Shown here: positions 1 to 6,500 of the stretch, one piece after another
Numbering within the stretch: position 1 is the stretch's first letter
How the letters are laid out: every line of letters starts with the position of its first letter
Assembly (NCBI GenBank): GCA_051010055.1
Contig: JBPCVY010000056.1
Span: 1-7,859 of the forward strand
Length of the DNA stretch: 7,859 nt
Source of the DNA: CAJQND01 sp051010055
GTDB taxonomy: Bacteria > Pseudomonadota > Alphaproteobacteria > Rhizobiales > CAJQND01
Direction: 5' to 3'
Made by a program: the position numbers and the translations under genes
The notes under the pieces: model-generated
What the model was told of the DNA's origin: nothing
The model's input: the letters and a program-made list of their open reading frames with translations, nothing else
The model's database searches: none

Positions 1-125
1 ACCTTGGGATTGCCAGCATCGCCGAGCGGAACTTTTTCCTCACGCCTGATTTTGATAACCTGAACGGACAGCCAAATGTGGATGAGGGTCAAAACGCCGG
101 CAAAAAGGGCGGTGACGGTTACCAT
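1..125 (-). CDS. MAPEG family membrane protein, N-terminal fragment
   Basis: Only the first 41 codons lie in the window; the rest continues past position 1. The translation opens with a hydrophobic helix (MVTVTALFAGVLTLIHIWL, about residues 1-22). A basic turn (VIKIRREEK) and then VPLGDAGNPK follow. A first membrane helix followed by an R-x-x-x-x-V-x-LGD-G-x-P segment is the usual start of bacterial MAPEG proteins. These are small, roughly 130-residue four-helix inner-membrane proteins related to eukaryotic microsomal glutathione transferases; the substrate of most bacterial members is unknown. The ATG is preceded by AAGGG about 9 nt upstream, which supports this start. The gene follows the lysM gene in the same direction after 61 nt, so cotranscription is possible. 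The family call rests on the N-terminus alone. Confidence 0.75.
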   Translation of the reverse strand, partial: MVTVTALFAGVLTLIHIWLSVQVIKIRREEKVPLGDAGNPK

Positions 126-152
126 GACAGATTTCCCTTAATTTGTTTCTTC

Positions 153-176
153 GTTTCCGTGCCCGGGCGCCGAAAC
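153..176. repeat. Near-perfect inverted repeat between lysM and MAPEG genes
   Basis: The arms GTTTC and GAAAC enclose a GC-rich core centred on CCCGGG. Eleven of the 12 possible pairs form (one of them G-T) and one C-C mismatch remains, so a transcript would fold into a stable hairpin. No run of T follows on either strand, so it is not a standard intrinsic terminator. It could instead be an RNA-processing or attenuation hairpin, or a protein-binding palindrome. Confidence 0.4.
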
Positions 177-186
177 ATAAAGGGGC

Positions 187-984
187 CTACATCGGCACTT
201 TCACAATCTGTCCGGTGCGCAGCGGCGCGTTTTCACCAATCTGATTGAGCCGGGCCAGTTTGGCGATATCGATCTTATACTGGGTGGCGATCGCCGGCAG
301 GGTATCCCCTTGTACAACTTTGTGGAAATAGTAAATCTGATCCCGCCGGCTAGAACTGCTTTGTTCTGGCGGGGGCGGCAGACTTACCGACCTGAGAGGT
401 TTCGGCTCTGTTTTCACCGGCTCGGGCTGTTTTGTTATTGAACCGGTCGCAAGCCCTCCGCTGGAAGGCAGCTTCAATGCCTGGCCTGTCGTGACATTGT
501 ATGGCGGCGGAATGCGGTTTAAGACCGCCAGGTCTTCCAGACGCACCCCATTCGATCGCGCGATTGAATACAATGTGTCGCCCTGCTTCACGGTCACATA
601 CCGGCGCTGAACCGGTGTGCTGCGGGCGGGTGTGTGTATACTGCCGGTCTTGCGCGGTGGAACCAGCACCCTATCGCCAATGTTGAGCTCGTATGGCGGC
701 TTCAAGTTATTGGCTGATATGACCAGAGATGGGGTTGAATCATGAGCCCGGGCAATCGTGTTCACAGTATCGCCGGGGGCAACATATACCGAGCGCATGG
801 CAGGGCGCGGTGTTGCCGGAGAGATGGACCCTGTTGTCAACTGAGTGTCTTTTTGAGGCGGGCCGGGATCGAACAGATTGACCGAGTTCATCCCGCACCC
901 GCCCAGAATCGAAATACTTAAAACAAGCACACCGGCCTTGGCGCTCTTACGCAACGTGCCGTGCTCAAACTTTACGCAAAACAT
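187..984 (-). CDS. Lipoprotein with three LysM domains
   Basis: Predicted cell-envelope lipoprotein of 265 residues that should bind peptidoglycan through LysM modules. A basic stretch (RKSAK) and a hydrophobic segment lead into a lipobox, L-G-G-C, with the acylated cysteine at residue 30. Three LysM domains follow at about residues 65-109, 128-173 and 219-264; each carries the GDT signature (PGDTV, QGDTL, QGDTL) and ends near a V-x-V/L-P strand. Linkers are rich in Pro and Ser, and TGSI occurs three times (51-54, 113-116, 180-183). The protein stops directly after the third LysM domain, with no M23/LytM peptidase domain, unlike NlpD- or DipM-type proteins. The longest frame opens with GTG at 996, but GGAGG lies 5 nt before the ATG at 984, so that ATG is preferred. 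An NlpD-like regulator of amidases or a plain wall-anchoring lipoprotein are both possible. Confidence 0.85.
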   Translation of the reverse strand: MFCVKFEHGTLRKSAKAGVLVLSISILGGCGMNSVNLFDPGPPQKDTQLTTGSISPATPRPAMRSVYVAPGDTVNTIARAHDSTPSLVISANNLKPPYELNIGDRVLVPPRKTGSIHTPARSTPVQRRYVTVKQGDTLYSIARSNGVRLEDLAVLNRIPPPYNVTTGQALKLPSSGGLATGSITKQPEPVKTEPKPLRSVSLPPPPEQSSSSRRDQIYYFHKVVQGDTLPAIATQYKIDIAKLARLNQIGENAPLRTGQIVKVPM

Positions 985-989
985 ACAAA

Positions 990-994
990 CCTCC
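990..994 (-). promoter_or_regulatory. Ribosome binding site of the lysM gene
   Basis: On the minus strand GGAGG stands 5 nt before the ATG at 984. The upstream GTG at 996 overlaps this site and so cannot use it, which decides for the ATG. A small hairpin (CGCAC-TACT-GTGCG on the plus strand, 996-1009) lies just upstream in the message and could affect access to the site. Confidence 0.7.
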
Positions 995-1076
995 ACGCAC
1001 TACTGTGCGAAAATTTGCATGATCAGAGTTAATAATGGGTTTCCATTTTCATGAATTTTTGAGCGTTTTTGTTAAG

Positions 1077-2102
1077 CTAGCTCACGCCCAGCTTCTTCTG
1101 CAGGGAGGTGCTTGATGTGGTGTACTGGAACACCAGGCGCTCGTCTGGATGTATGATTTTAAACACCGCTTGCGCCATGAGCGCGGCTTCATGAAACCCT
1201 GACAAAATGAGTTTCAACTTGCCGGGATAGGTGTTGATATCACCGATCGCAAAAATTCCGGGCTCGGAGGTTTCAAACTTCTCTGTGTCAACCGGAATGA
1301 GATTTTTTTCCAGGTTAATGCCCCAGTTGGCGACGGGGCCCAGCTTCATGGTGAGGCCGAAAAACGGCAGGATTGTATCGCACTCAACTGTAAACTCACC
1401 ATCCGGCCCCTTCGCCTTGACCCCTTCCAAGGTTTTGCCATCTCCAATGATTTCAGTAACCTGGCCGAGTTTGAAATCCATTTTTCCTGCATCAACAAGC
1501 TGGTGCATTTTCTTCACCGAATCCGGCGAAGCGCGGAACACATCGCGCCTGTGCAGCAATGACATGGAACTGGCGATGGGCTGCAGATTGAGCGTCCAGT
1601 CAAGGGCGCTATCCCCGCCGCCGATGATGAGGATATTCCTATCGCGGAAAGTTTCCATTTTGCGCACCGAATAAAACACCGATGTGCCTTCATATTCATC
1701 AATGCCAGGAATGGGAGGCTTTTTCGGTTGGAAGCTTCCCCCACCTGCAGCAATGATCACCACAGGCGCAAAGAACTCAGTCCCCTCGTCAGTTTTGACA
1801 CGGAAAGTGCCATCCTCAAGACGCTCCAGCTCTTCAACCATCTTGTTGAGATGAAATTGTGCATCAAATGGTTTGACCTGCTCCAGCAACTTGTCGGTCA
1901 ATTCCTGGCCAGAGACAATCGGATATCCTGGAATGTCGTAGATCGGTTTTTCCGTATACAGCTCAGCACACTGCCCGCCAGGCTTGTCGAGAATGTCAAT
2001 CAGGTGGCATTTGATGTCCAAAAGCCCCAATTCAAAAATGGCAAAAAGACCTACCGGACCGGCGCCAATGATAATTGCGTCGGTTTTGATTGCATCAGAC
2101 AT
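1077..2102 (-). CDS. Ferredoxin-NADP+ reductase, thioredoxin-reductase-like type
   Basis: Cytoplasmic FAD enzyme of 341 residues, predicted to transfer electrons between NADPH and ferredoxin. The FAD-binding GAGPVG motif is at residues 13-18, followed by PGGQC (about 41-45). The NADPH-binding fold has GGGDSALDW (161-169) and HRRDVFRA (from about 184), whose arginines in this fold contact the 2'-phosphate of NADPH. A second FAD motif, AIGD, is at about 285-288. Where thioredoxin reductase has its CxxC redox pair, this protein reads FYSVRKM, so it should not reduce thioredoxin. The C-terminal tail TTSSTSLQKKLGVS is typical of this reductase family, the group of the Bacillus YumC and Rhodopseudomonas enzymes, and the length fits. 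The longest frame opens with TTG at 2108, but GAGGAAGGG is spaced for the ATG at 2102 (8 nt) and too close to the TTG. The ferredoxin gene lies 26 nt upstream, so the two probably form an operon. Confidence 0.92.
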   Translation of the reverse strand: MSDAIKTDAIIIGAGPVGLFAIFELGLLDIKCHLIDILDKPGGQCAELYTEKPIYDIPGYPIVSGQELTDKLLEQVKPFDAQFHLNKMVEELERLEDGTFRVKTDEGTEFFAPVVIIAAGGGSFQPKKPPIPGIDEYEGTSVFYSVRKMETFRDRNILIIGGGDSALDWTLNLQPIASSMSLLHRRDVFRASPDSVKKMHQLVDAGKMDFKLGQVTEIIGDGKTLEGVKAKGPDGEFTVECDTILPFFGLTMKLGPVANWGINLEKNLIPVDTEKFETSEPGIFAIGDINTYPGKLKLILSGFHEAALMAQAVFKIIHPDERLVFQYTTSSTSLQKKLGVS

Positions 2103-2110
2103 TTGCAATG

Positions 2111-2119
2111 CCCTTCCTC
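2111..2119 (-). promoter_or_regulatory. Ribosome binding site of the ferredoxin reductase gene
   Basis: On the minus strand GAGGAAGGG ends 8 nt before the ATG at 2102. It leaves only 2 nt before the alternative TTG at 2108. It lies in the short gap after the ferredoxin stop codon, which allows independent initiation on a shared message. Confidence 0.65.
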
Positions 2120-2128
2120 GAAATTTTC

Positions 2129-2449
2129 CTAAAACTGTTTTTCAGGCACAGTTACCTTCAAGCCATCGAGATCATCGCTGACTTTGATTTGACAAGACAG
2201 GCGCGAGTTGTCGCGGACATCGAAGGCGAAATCGAGCATATCTTCTTCCATCTCTTCGCGCTCACCTGTGGCGCCCAACCAGTTTTCCTCGACATAAACA
2301 TGGCAAGTCGCACACGCGCATGCCCCTCCGCAGTCGGCGTCAATGCCCGGCACCATATTCTTGATTGCCGCTTCCATCACAGTCATTCCGTTTTCAGCAT
2401 CAACGGTCTGTTCTGTTCCATCTAACTGGGTAAAGGTGATTTTCGCCAT
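2129..2449 (-). CDS. [2Fe-2S] ferredoxin, adrenodoxin/FdVI type
   Basis: Small soluble electron carrier of 106 residues. The cluster ligands follow the adrenodoxin/putidaredoxin spacing C-x5-C-x2-C-x36-C: Cys40, Cys46, Cys49 and Cys86. A fifth cysteine (Cys44) sits in the binding loop DCGGACACATCH, a composition usual in alphaproteobacterial FdVI-like ferredoxins. The C-terminal half is strongly acidic (EREEMEED), as expected for a docking surface toward a basic partner. The open frame extends upstream to a TTG at 2560, but that extension has no ferredoxin character, and MAKITFTQLDG is a normal family N-terminus, so the ATG at 2449 is chosen. Its ribosome site is weak (GAGAAAG about 9 nt upstream). 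The downstream reductase is its likely electron donor. The final acceptor (for example a P450, a hydroxylase or Fe-S assembly) cannot be read from this window. Confidence 0.93.
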   Translation of the reverse strand: MAKITFTQLDGTEQTVDAENGMTVMEAAIKNMVPGIDADCGGACACATCHVYVEENWLGATGEREEMEEDMLDFAFDVRDNSRLSCQIKVSDDLDGLKVTVPEKQF

Positions 2450-2494
2450 CGCTCTTGTCTTTCTCAGGCGCCAAAATTTGCGCGCCACATCCCG

Positions 2495-2580
2495 AAACGT
2501 TTTGGGGCCCGCATTGTCTGCACGGACCCGCGAAACGATATAGGCGAGTGCAGCCGTCAACGCAATGCATCAAACGTTTG
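2495..2580. promoter_or_regulatory. Paired AAACGTTT palindromes flanking the ferredoxin promoter
   Basis: The 8-bp palindrome AAACGTTT occurs at 2495-2502 and 2572-2579. The second copy extends to a perfect 10-bp palindrome, CAAACGTTTG. Their centres are 77 bp apart and bracket the candidate -35/-10 elements at 2537-2565. Two identical palindromes around a promoter fit the operator of a dimeric regulator that could loop DNA. No known regulator is recognised, and chance occurrence is not excluded. Confidence 0.3.
2537..2565 (-). promoter_or_regulatory. Candidate promoter of the ferredoxin-reductase operon
   Basis: On the minus strand TTGCGT (2560-2565) and TATATC (2537-2542) are separated by 17 bp, an alphaproteobacterial housekeeping-type spacing. 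Transcription would start near 2530 and leave an untranslated leader of about 80 nt. The -35 match is modest. A better -35, TTGACG, overlaps it but is spaced only 12 bp from the same -10. Confidence 0.35.
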
Positions 2581-2654
2581 GCTGGCAAAATAGTTCGCTA
2601 TGGAACAAACCCGCGCGCAAGGCAAATGCCCGGCGGAAAGGAAAACGCGTGCTG

Positions 2655-3038
2655 CTATTTCAGGTTTTCGATGAATTGATTTGCATCGGCAACAGCGCAC
2701 TCGATCAGGCGCAAGGCATCATCCCGGTTAGCGTTTTCGCATTCGAGGGGCAAACTTTCTGCGGTCTGCGCGGCCGATACCACCGCCCACGCACCGACGC
2801 CACGGGCGGAACCCTTCAGCGTGTGTGCAAGACGCTGCCATTCTTCTTGAGCGTTGGCGCAGCGCAGCTCCGCGCAATAGGTGGCTGATTGTTCCTGAAA
2901 TAGCCACAGCACTTCGCGGGCCAGTGTCCTGTCGCCGGCGGTGTAGTGATCAAGGTGCGCCATATCGATGGGCGCTGACGCATGCGCGCAATCACAAACT
3001 GCAGATTTAGCACGCAATTCTTCTTCTATGGCTGTCAC
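2655..3038 (-). CDS. Histidine phosphotransfer (Hpt) domain protein
   Basis: Single-domain phosphorelay protein of 127 residues, expected to pass a phosphoryl group between a hybrid histidine kinase and a response regulator in the cytoplasm. The Hpt signature HTLKGSARGVGA lies at about residues 72-83, with His72 as the phosphoacceptor and the usual Lys three residues later. The preceding helix (TAGDRTLAREVLWLFQEQ) and the final helix (ALRLIECAVADANQFIENL) complete a four-helix bundle; no receiver or kinase domain is present. It has several cysteines, unusual for an Hpt protein. The frame opens with TTG at 3071 and has an ATG at 3065, neither with a clear ribosome site. The GTG at 3038 has GGAG 6 nt upstream and is preferred; the ATG would add nine residues. 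It is transcribed divergently from the GPR-like gene. The partner kinase is not in the window. Confidence 0.85.
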   Translation of the reverse strand: MTAIEEELRAKSAVCDCAHASAPIDMAHLDHYTAGDRTLAREVLWLFQEQSATYCAELRCANAQEEWQRLAHTLKGSARGVGAWAVVSAAQTAESLPLECENANRDDALRLIECAVADANQFIENLK

Positions 3039-3044
3039 TGAGCG

Positions 3045-3048
3045 CTCC
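3045..3048 (-). promoter_or_regulatory. Ribosome binding site favouring the GTG start of hpt
   Basis: On the minus strand GGAG lies 6 nt before the GTG at 3038. The upstream ATG at 3065 has no comparable purine-rich site. Confidence 0.5.
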
Positions 3049-3108
3049 GGTAACTGACAAATCATTCGCAATCGGCAACCCGAAAATTAGCGGCCAGATG
3101 ATACGATT

Positions 3109-3154
3109 GTGTTAAATTGCTTAAAAGCCCTGTCAATTTGCGGCAATTTGTCAA
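3109..3154 (-). promoter_or_regulatory. Candidate hpt promoter with tandem TTGACA boxes
   Basis: Minus-strand consensus -35 hexamers TTGACA occur at 3149-3154 and 3131-3136, 18 bp apart. After the second, a weak -10 (TAACAC, 3109-3114) follows at 16 bp; a better-looking TATCAT (3098-3103) is too far away, at 27 bp. On the plus strand the same segment carries a 7-bp direct repeat, CAATTTG, at 3134-3140 and 3144-3150. This 10-bp period could be a binding site on one face of the helix. Confidence 0.35.
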
Positions 3155-3290
3155 ATTTCCTTTTAAATATCAATACCTTCGTAATTTTAACCAAAACAAA
3201 AGAAATACCTGCACCGCACAGCCTGCGCTGTTTAATGCTACTATGAAATCGGGTATGGTTCGCGAATGCGCGAATTTGAGGTTCGGGGGA

Positions 3291-3331
3291 GGCCACCGAA
3301 AACACCTCGGTAAACGCAGGTGCCGATGGCC
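3291..3331. other. Nested stem-loop, possible leader structure
   Basis: The outer arms GGCCACCG (3291-3298) and CGATGGCC (3324-3331) pair at seven of eight positions. Inside them CACCT (3303-3307) pairs perfectly with AGGTG (3318-3322) around a 10-nt loop, CGGTAAACGC. AAAA on one side and a single C on the other form an internal loop. No T-run follows on either strand, so it is not a plain terminator. It matches no riboswitch or small RNA that I recognise. It lies about 190 nt before the GPR-like start and may be part of a leader RNA or a regulator site. Confidence 0.35.
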
Positions 3332-3344
3332 GGTCTTGGTGTAG

Positions 3345-3382
3345 AAAACGCACAAAAAAGACAAAAAGACTGGCATAATGCC
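3345..3382 (+). promoter_or_regulatory. Phased A-tracts followed by an 11-bp palindrome
   Basis: A-tracts of 4, 6 and 5 bases centred near 3346, 3356 and 3365 recur about once per helical turn, the pattern of intrinsically bent DNA. Directly after them stands the palindrome GGCATAATGCC (3372-3382), which contains CATAAT, a -10-like hexamer. No convincing -35 lies 17 bp upstream, but A-tracts can act as an upstream promoter element. A start here would give the GPR-like gene a leader of about 135 nt. Confidence 0.25.
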
Positions 3383-3521
3383 GTGGCTGGGGACGGGCCG
3401 GGGCCGGAATTTATCGAAGTAATTTAGCCTCCCTTGAACCCAATAAAGTGATTTCTAGGTTTCCGGGCGCAATCGGAACCAAACAGGGTTGAACAGAGCC
3501 TTTGTGGCGGGAAAGTGTGTT

Positions 3522-6500
3522 ATGGCGAGTAAAACTGCAGAAAAACGCGGAAACAATCAGCGTCGGCTTGTACGCCGTTCAAAAGGACAAGTCAGACGAG
3601 AACCAACGCGTGAAGCACCCCCTCAAAAAGAAGGTGCGCCAAATCCAGAACAACGCGGGCCCGAGCGCGCGCCTGCTCCAGGCAATGGTGATCGCGCTCG
3701 CCGCCGTCCGCCACAACAGGTGCCCCATAAGCGGCCCGCCAATGAAAACGAGCCTACAACAGCTGCGCTTATTTCCCGCCTGAAACGCAAGCCGTCGTCT
3801 GTTCCGTTCTGGATGGCCGCCATCGGATCGCTTCTGTGGGTGTTTGCATTCGCCTACTTCCTGTCCACTTATCTGGCCAGCAGCGATATTGTCGCCAAGC
3901 TTGTCGAGCGCCCCGCACCTGAACTGGCGGGCATTGCCATTCTTGGCGTTCTGCCAATCTTTCTCATGTTTGCCATCGCCTACATCTACCGGCGCGGCCA
4001 GCAGATGAGCCATGTTTCCGAGGCGCTTGTTCAAACAGCGCTGCGCCTCGTGCGCCCTGAGGAAATGGCTGTTGAAGGTGTTTCCACGGTTGGTAAAGCG
4101 GTGCGCCGCGAGGTTAGCCAGCTGGTGGGCGGTGTTGAACATGCCGTTAAACGGGCCGGCGAACTGGAAACACTGGTGCATAAGGAAATCAGCAATCTTG
4201 AGCGCGCATTCGGCGGTAACGAAGAGAGAATTCACAATTTGCTTCAAGGCCTTGAGACGCAACGTTCAAGCCTTGAGCAAGCTGGATTCCTTCTTGGCAA
4301 CGAAGCCTCTCCCCTGCTTGGCAGGCTGGAACAGAACACCGGCGCGCTACAAAGCTTGATTGAGCAGGCCTCTACAACGTTGGTGGCCGTAGATGGCAAT
4401 CTTGCCAAATCAACCGAAGGCCTGAACGCCACAATTACCCAAATTGCCGCCCAGGCGACCGGGTCAGCAGACCAGATTGCCGCCCAATCGGGCCGGCTTG
4501 AACAACTTTCCGGCACGGTTCTCCACGAACTGAGAGCGTTTTCTGGCGAGTTGTCGACGCAGATCGACGATCTCGCCGGTTCTGTTAAGACGCTTGACGA
4601 CACCAATTCCGAGGTTGCCTCGGAAATCAACAAGATGACAACCAGCTATACCCAGCACATCCGCGAGTCTGCGAAAGATGTTGCAGGGGCCTTGCGGATG
4701 GCGTCCGGAGATTTCGAGGAATCTAACAAAGAATTAGTGCAATACCTTGATTCTACTAGTGGAATTGTTTTTCAACGTCTGCGTGATTCGACGACAGAGT
4801 TTGCCGGCCTGATGAACAACGCCTCCAACGAATTCGCCGAAAGCAATGCCCTCTTGACGAACCAGCTGGAAGCAGCTCGCACGTCGATTACAGAGGAAAT
4901 GCGGGGTGCTGGCAGTGAGATCAACGAACTCATCCAGAGCACCAGCGGCGAAGTTGAGGGCAACCTCAGGGAAACTTCCGAAGGCGTCTCACGCCAGCTC
5001 GAACAGTCTGGTTCGCAAATCTCGCAGCAAATCGAAAGCTCAGGCGGGGTCATCACCGAGAAGCTACTGTCAGCTTCGGGCGACTTTGTCGAAAACCTGT
5101 CGCGTGCCCGCACCGAGATGTTTGAATATCTCGAGCAGGCTTCAGGCGATATGACCGAGCGTGTCGAGAACACGACCGTTCAGGTGCTCGACCGCATGGA
5201 TGCTGCCAGTAAGGACATGTCTGACCGGGTCGACACGACTACTAGGTCAGTTATGGATCGTATGGATTCGGCCAGCCACGACATGACCAGCCGTCTCGAT
5301 GACACTACCACCCGCCTCTTCGCGCAGCTGGACGAGGCAAACTCCAGCATGACCGAGCGCCTTGACGCGACCAGTGGCCAGATCGTCCACAACATGACCT
5401 CGACAACAGAGCGCATTACCACTGATCTTTCTGACACTGGTGCCCAGCTGTTCGATCAACTGCAAAACGTGTCCGGCCAAGTGACCCTGTCAATGGAACA
5501 TACGGGCCGTAACATTCTTGAGCGTTTCGACACCACCAGTGCTGAAATCGTCAAGACGCTGGATAATGCCGGCGGCCACTTGTTTGCCCGCCTTGACGAA
5601 ACCGCCAGCGGCCTCAGCTCGCGTTTCGACAATGCCAGCGTTCATCTGGAAGACGTTACCGGCAAGCTGGTTGACAATCTCGACCAGACTTCCCTGCGCT
5701 TTGTGCAGCATATGGACGAGGCTACCAACTCTGTGTTCGACCGTATGGAAACCGCGTCGACCGGCCTTGCACGCGAGATCCAGGAAACCACCGGTTCTGT
5801 TGTTGACCGCATTCACAATGCATCCTCGAACATCGGTCTTCAGATCGAAGAGGCATCCCGCCCGGTTCTGGACCGCATGGACTCAGCAACTGCAGGCATT
5901 GGCCAGCAAATCGAAGGAGTTGCAAACTCCGTGCTTGACCGCATGAATTCCAGCTCCACCGGAGTTGTGGAAACGGTCAAGGAAGCAACAGCCGTCATGG
6001 TTGAACAACTTGACAGCACAACTGCAAACGCTGCGATTTCCATCGAGAATGTTGCCGGCAACGTAACCGAGCGGCTCGACACGGCCTCTTCAAACGTTGC
6101 CCGGAATATCGAGGAAGCTTCCGGCGCAGCAGTCTCCCGCATGGACGCTGTATCTGGCGGCCTCACCCAACAGATCGAAGGGGCAACCGGCACGGTTATC
6201 GAGCGTCTGGACGCGACCTCTGCCGGCATCGCCGAACAAATCGACGGCGCCACTGAAGCTGTTGTACAGCGCATGGAAGGCGCAACTCGCGGTGTTGCCG
6301 AGCAAATCGAGGAAACCACCAACGAAACCCTCGAGCGCATCAATCTGTCCACGGGCCGTCTTGCCCAGGATGTTCAGGGCGCAAGCGGCAACCTGCTGCA
6401 GGTTATGGACCAGAGCACCAGCGGACTGCTTGAAGGCATCAACGTGGCCAGCAGCCAGATTGTCGATACCATGAGCGTTACGGCGGCAGGGCTTACCAAT

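Larger units (their letters stand above)
3039..3521. other. Divergent intergenic region between hpt and the GPR-like gene
   Basis: This stretch of about 480 nt holds no gene I can support. Two open frames inside it (3087-3353 minus, 3117-3344 plus) have no recognisable motif, good start or protein-like composition. The left part, about 3084-3215, is AT-rich and has TTGACA boxes toward hpt. The right part holds a 6-bp hairpin (TTCGCG-AATG-CGCGAA, 3259-3274), a nested stem-loop (3291-3331), phased A-tracts (3345-3367) and a palindrome (3372-3382). TTGAAC at 3434-3439 is a possible -35 toward the large gene, but no good -10 follows at 17 bp. The region probably contains promoters for both genes and a long leader for the right-hand one. 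Confidence 0.6.

Noticed and set aside
1031..1055. Possible terminator after the ferredoxin reductase (AATGG/CCATT hairpin)
   Set aside because: It is a weak 5-bp AT-rich stem with no T-run on the minus strand; readthrough into the lysM gene cannot be ruled out.
2450..2560. N-terminal extension of the ferredoxin from a TTG at 2560
   Set aside because: The extra 37 residues are basic and unlike any ferredoxin N-terminus, and the segment overlaps the likely promoter.
2593..2606. GTTC-N6-GAAC, possible SOS box upstream of the ferredoxin operon
   Set aside because: The alphaproteobacterial LexA site is a direct repeat, GTTC-N7-GTTC. This is an inverted repeat with another spacing and no SOS gene is nearby.
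3112..3124. TTAA-N5-TTAA resembling a CtrA site in the hpt-GPR intergenic region
   Set aside because: The CtrA consensus needs 7 bp between the TTAA halves and a final C; here the gap is 5 bp and the second half reads TTAAAA.
3218..3231. ACAGC-CTGC-GCTGT hairpin as an intrinsic terminator
   Set aside because: The stem is only 5 bp, just three T follow, and no gene ends upstream of it on the plus strand.
3087..3353. Small open frames on both strands in the divergent intergenic region
   Set aside because: They overlap each other on opposite strands, lack ribosome sites and recognisable motifs, and cover the stem-loop and promoter-like elements.
5840..6352. Long antisense and shifted frames (up to 170 codons) across the large gene
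   Set aside because: They arise from the GC-rich 33-bp repeat, have the same periodicity in a meaningless frame, and lie opposite a continuous 1,446-codon gene.
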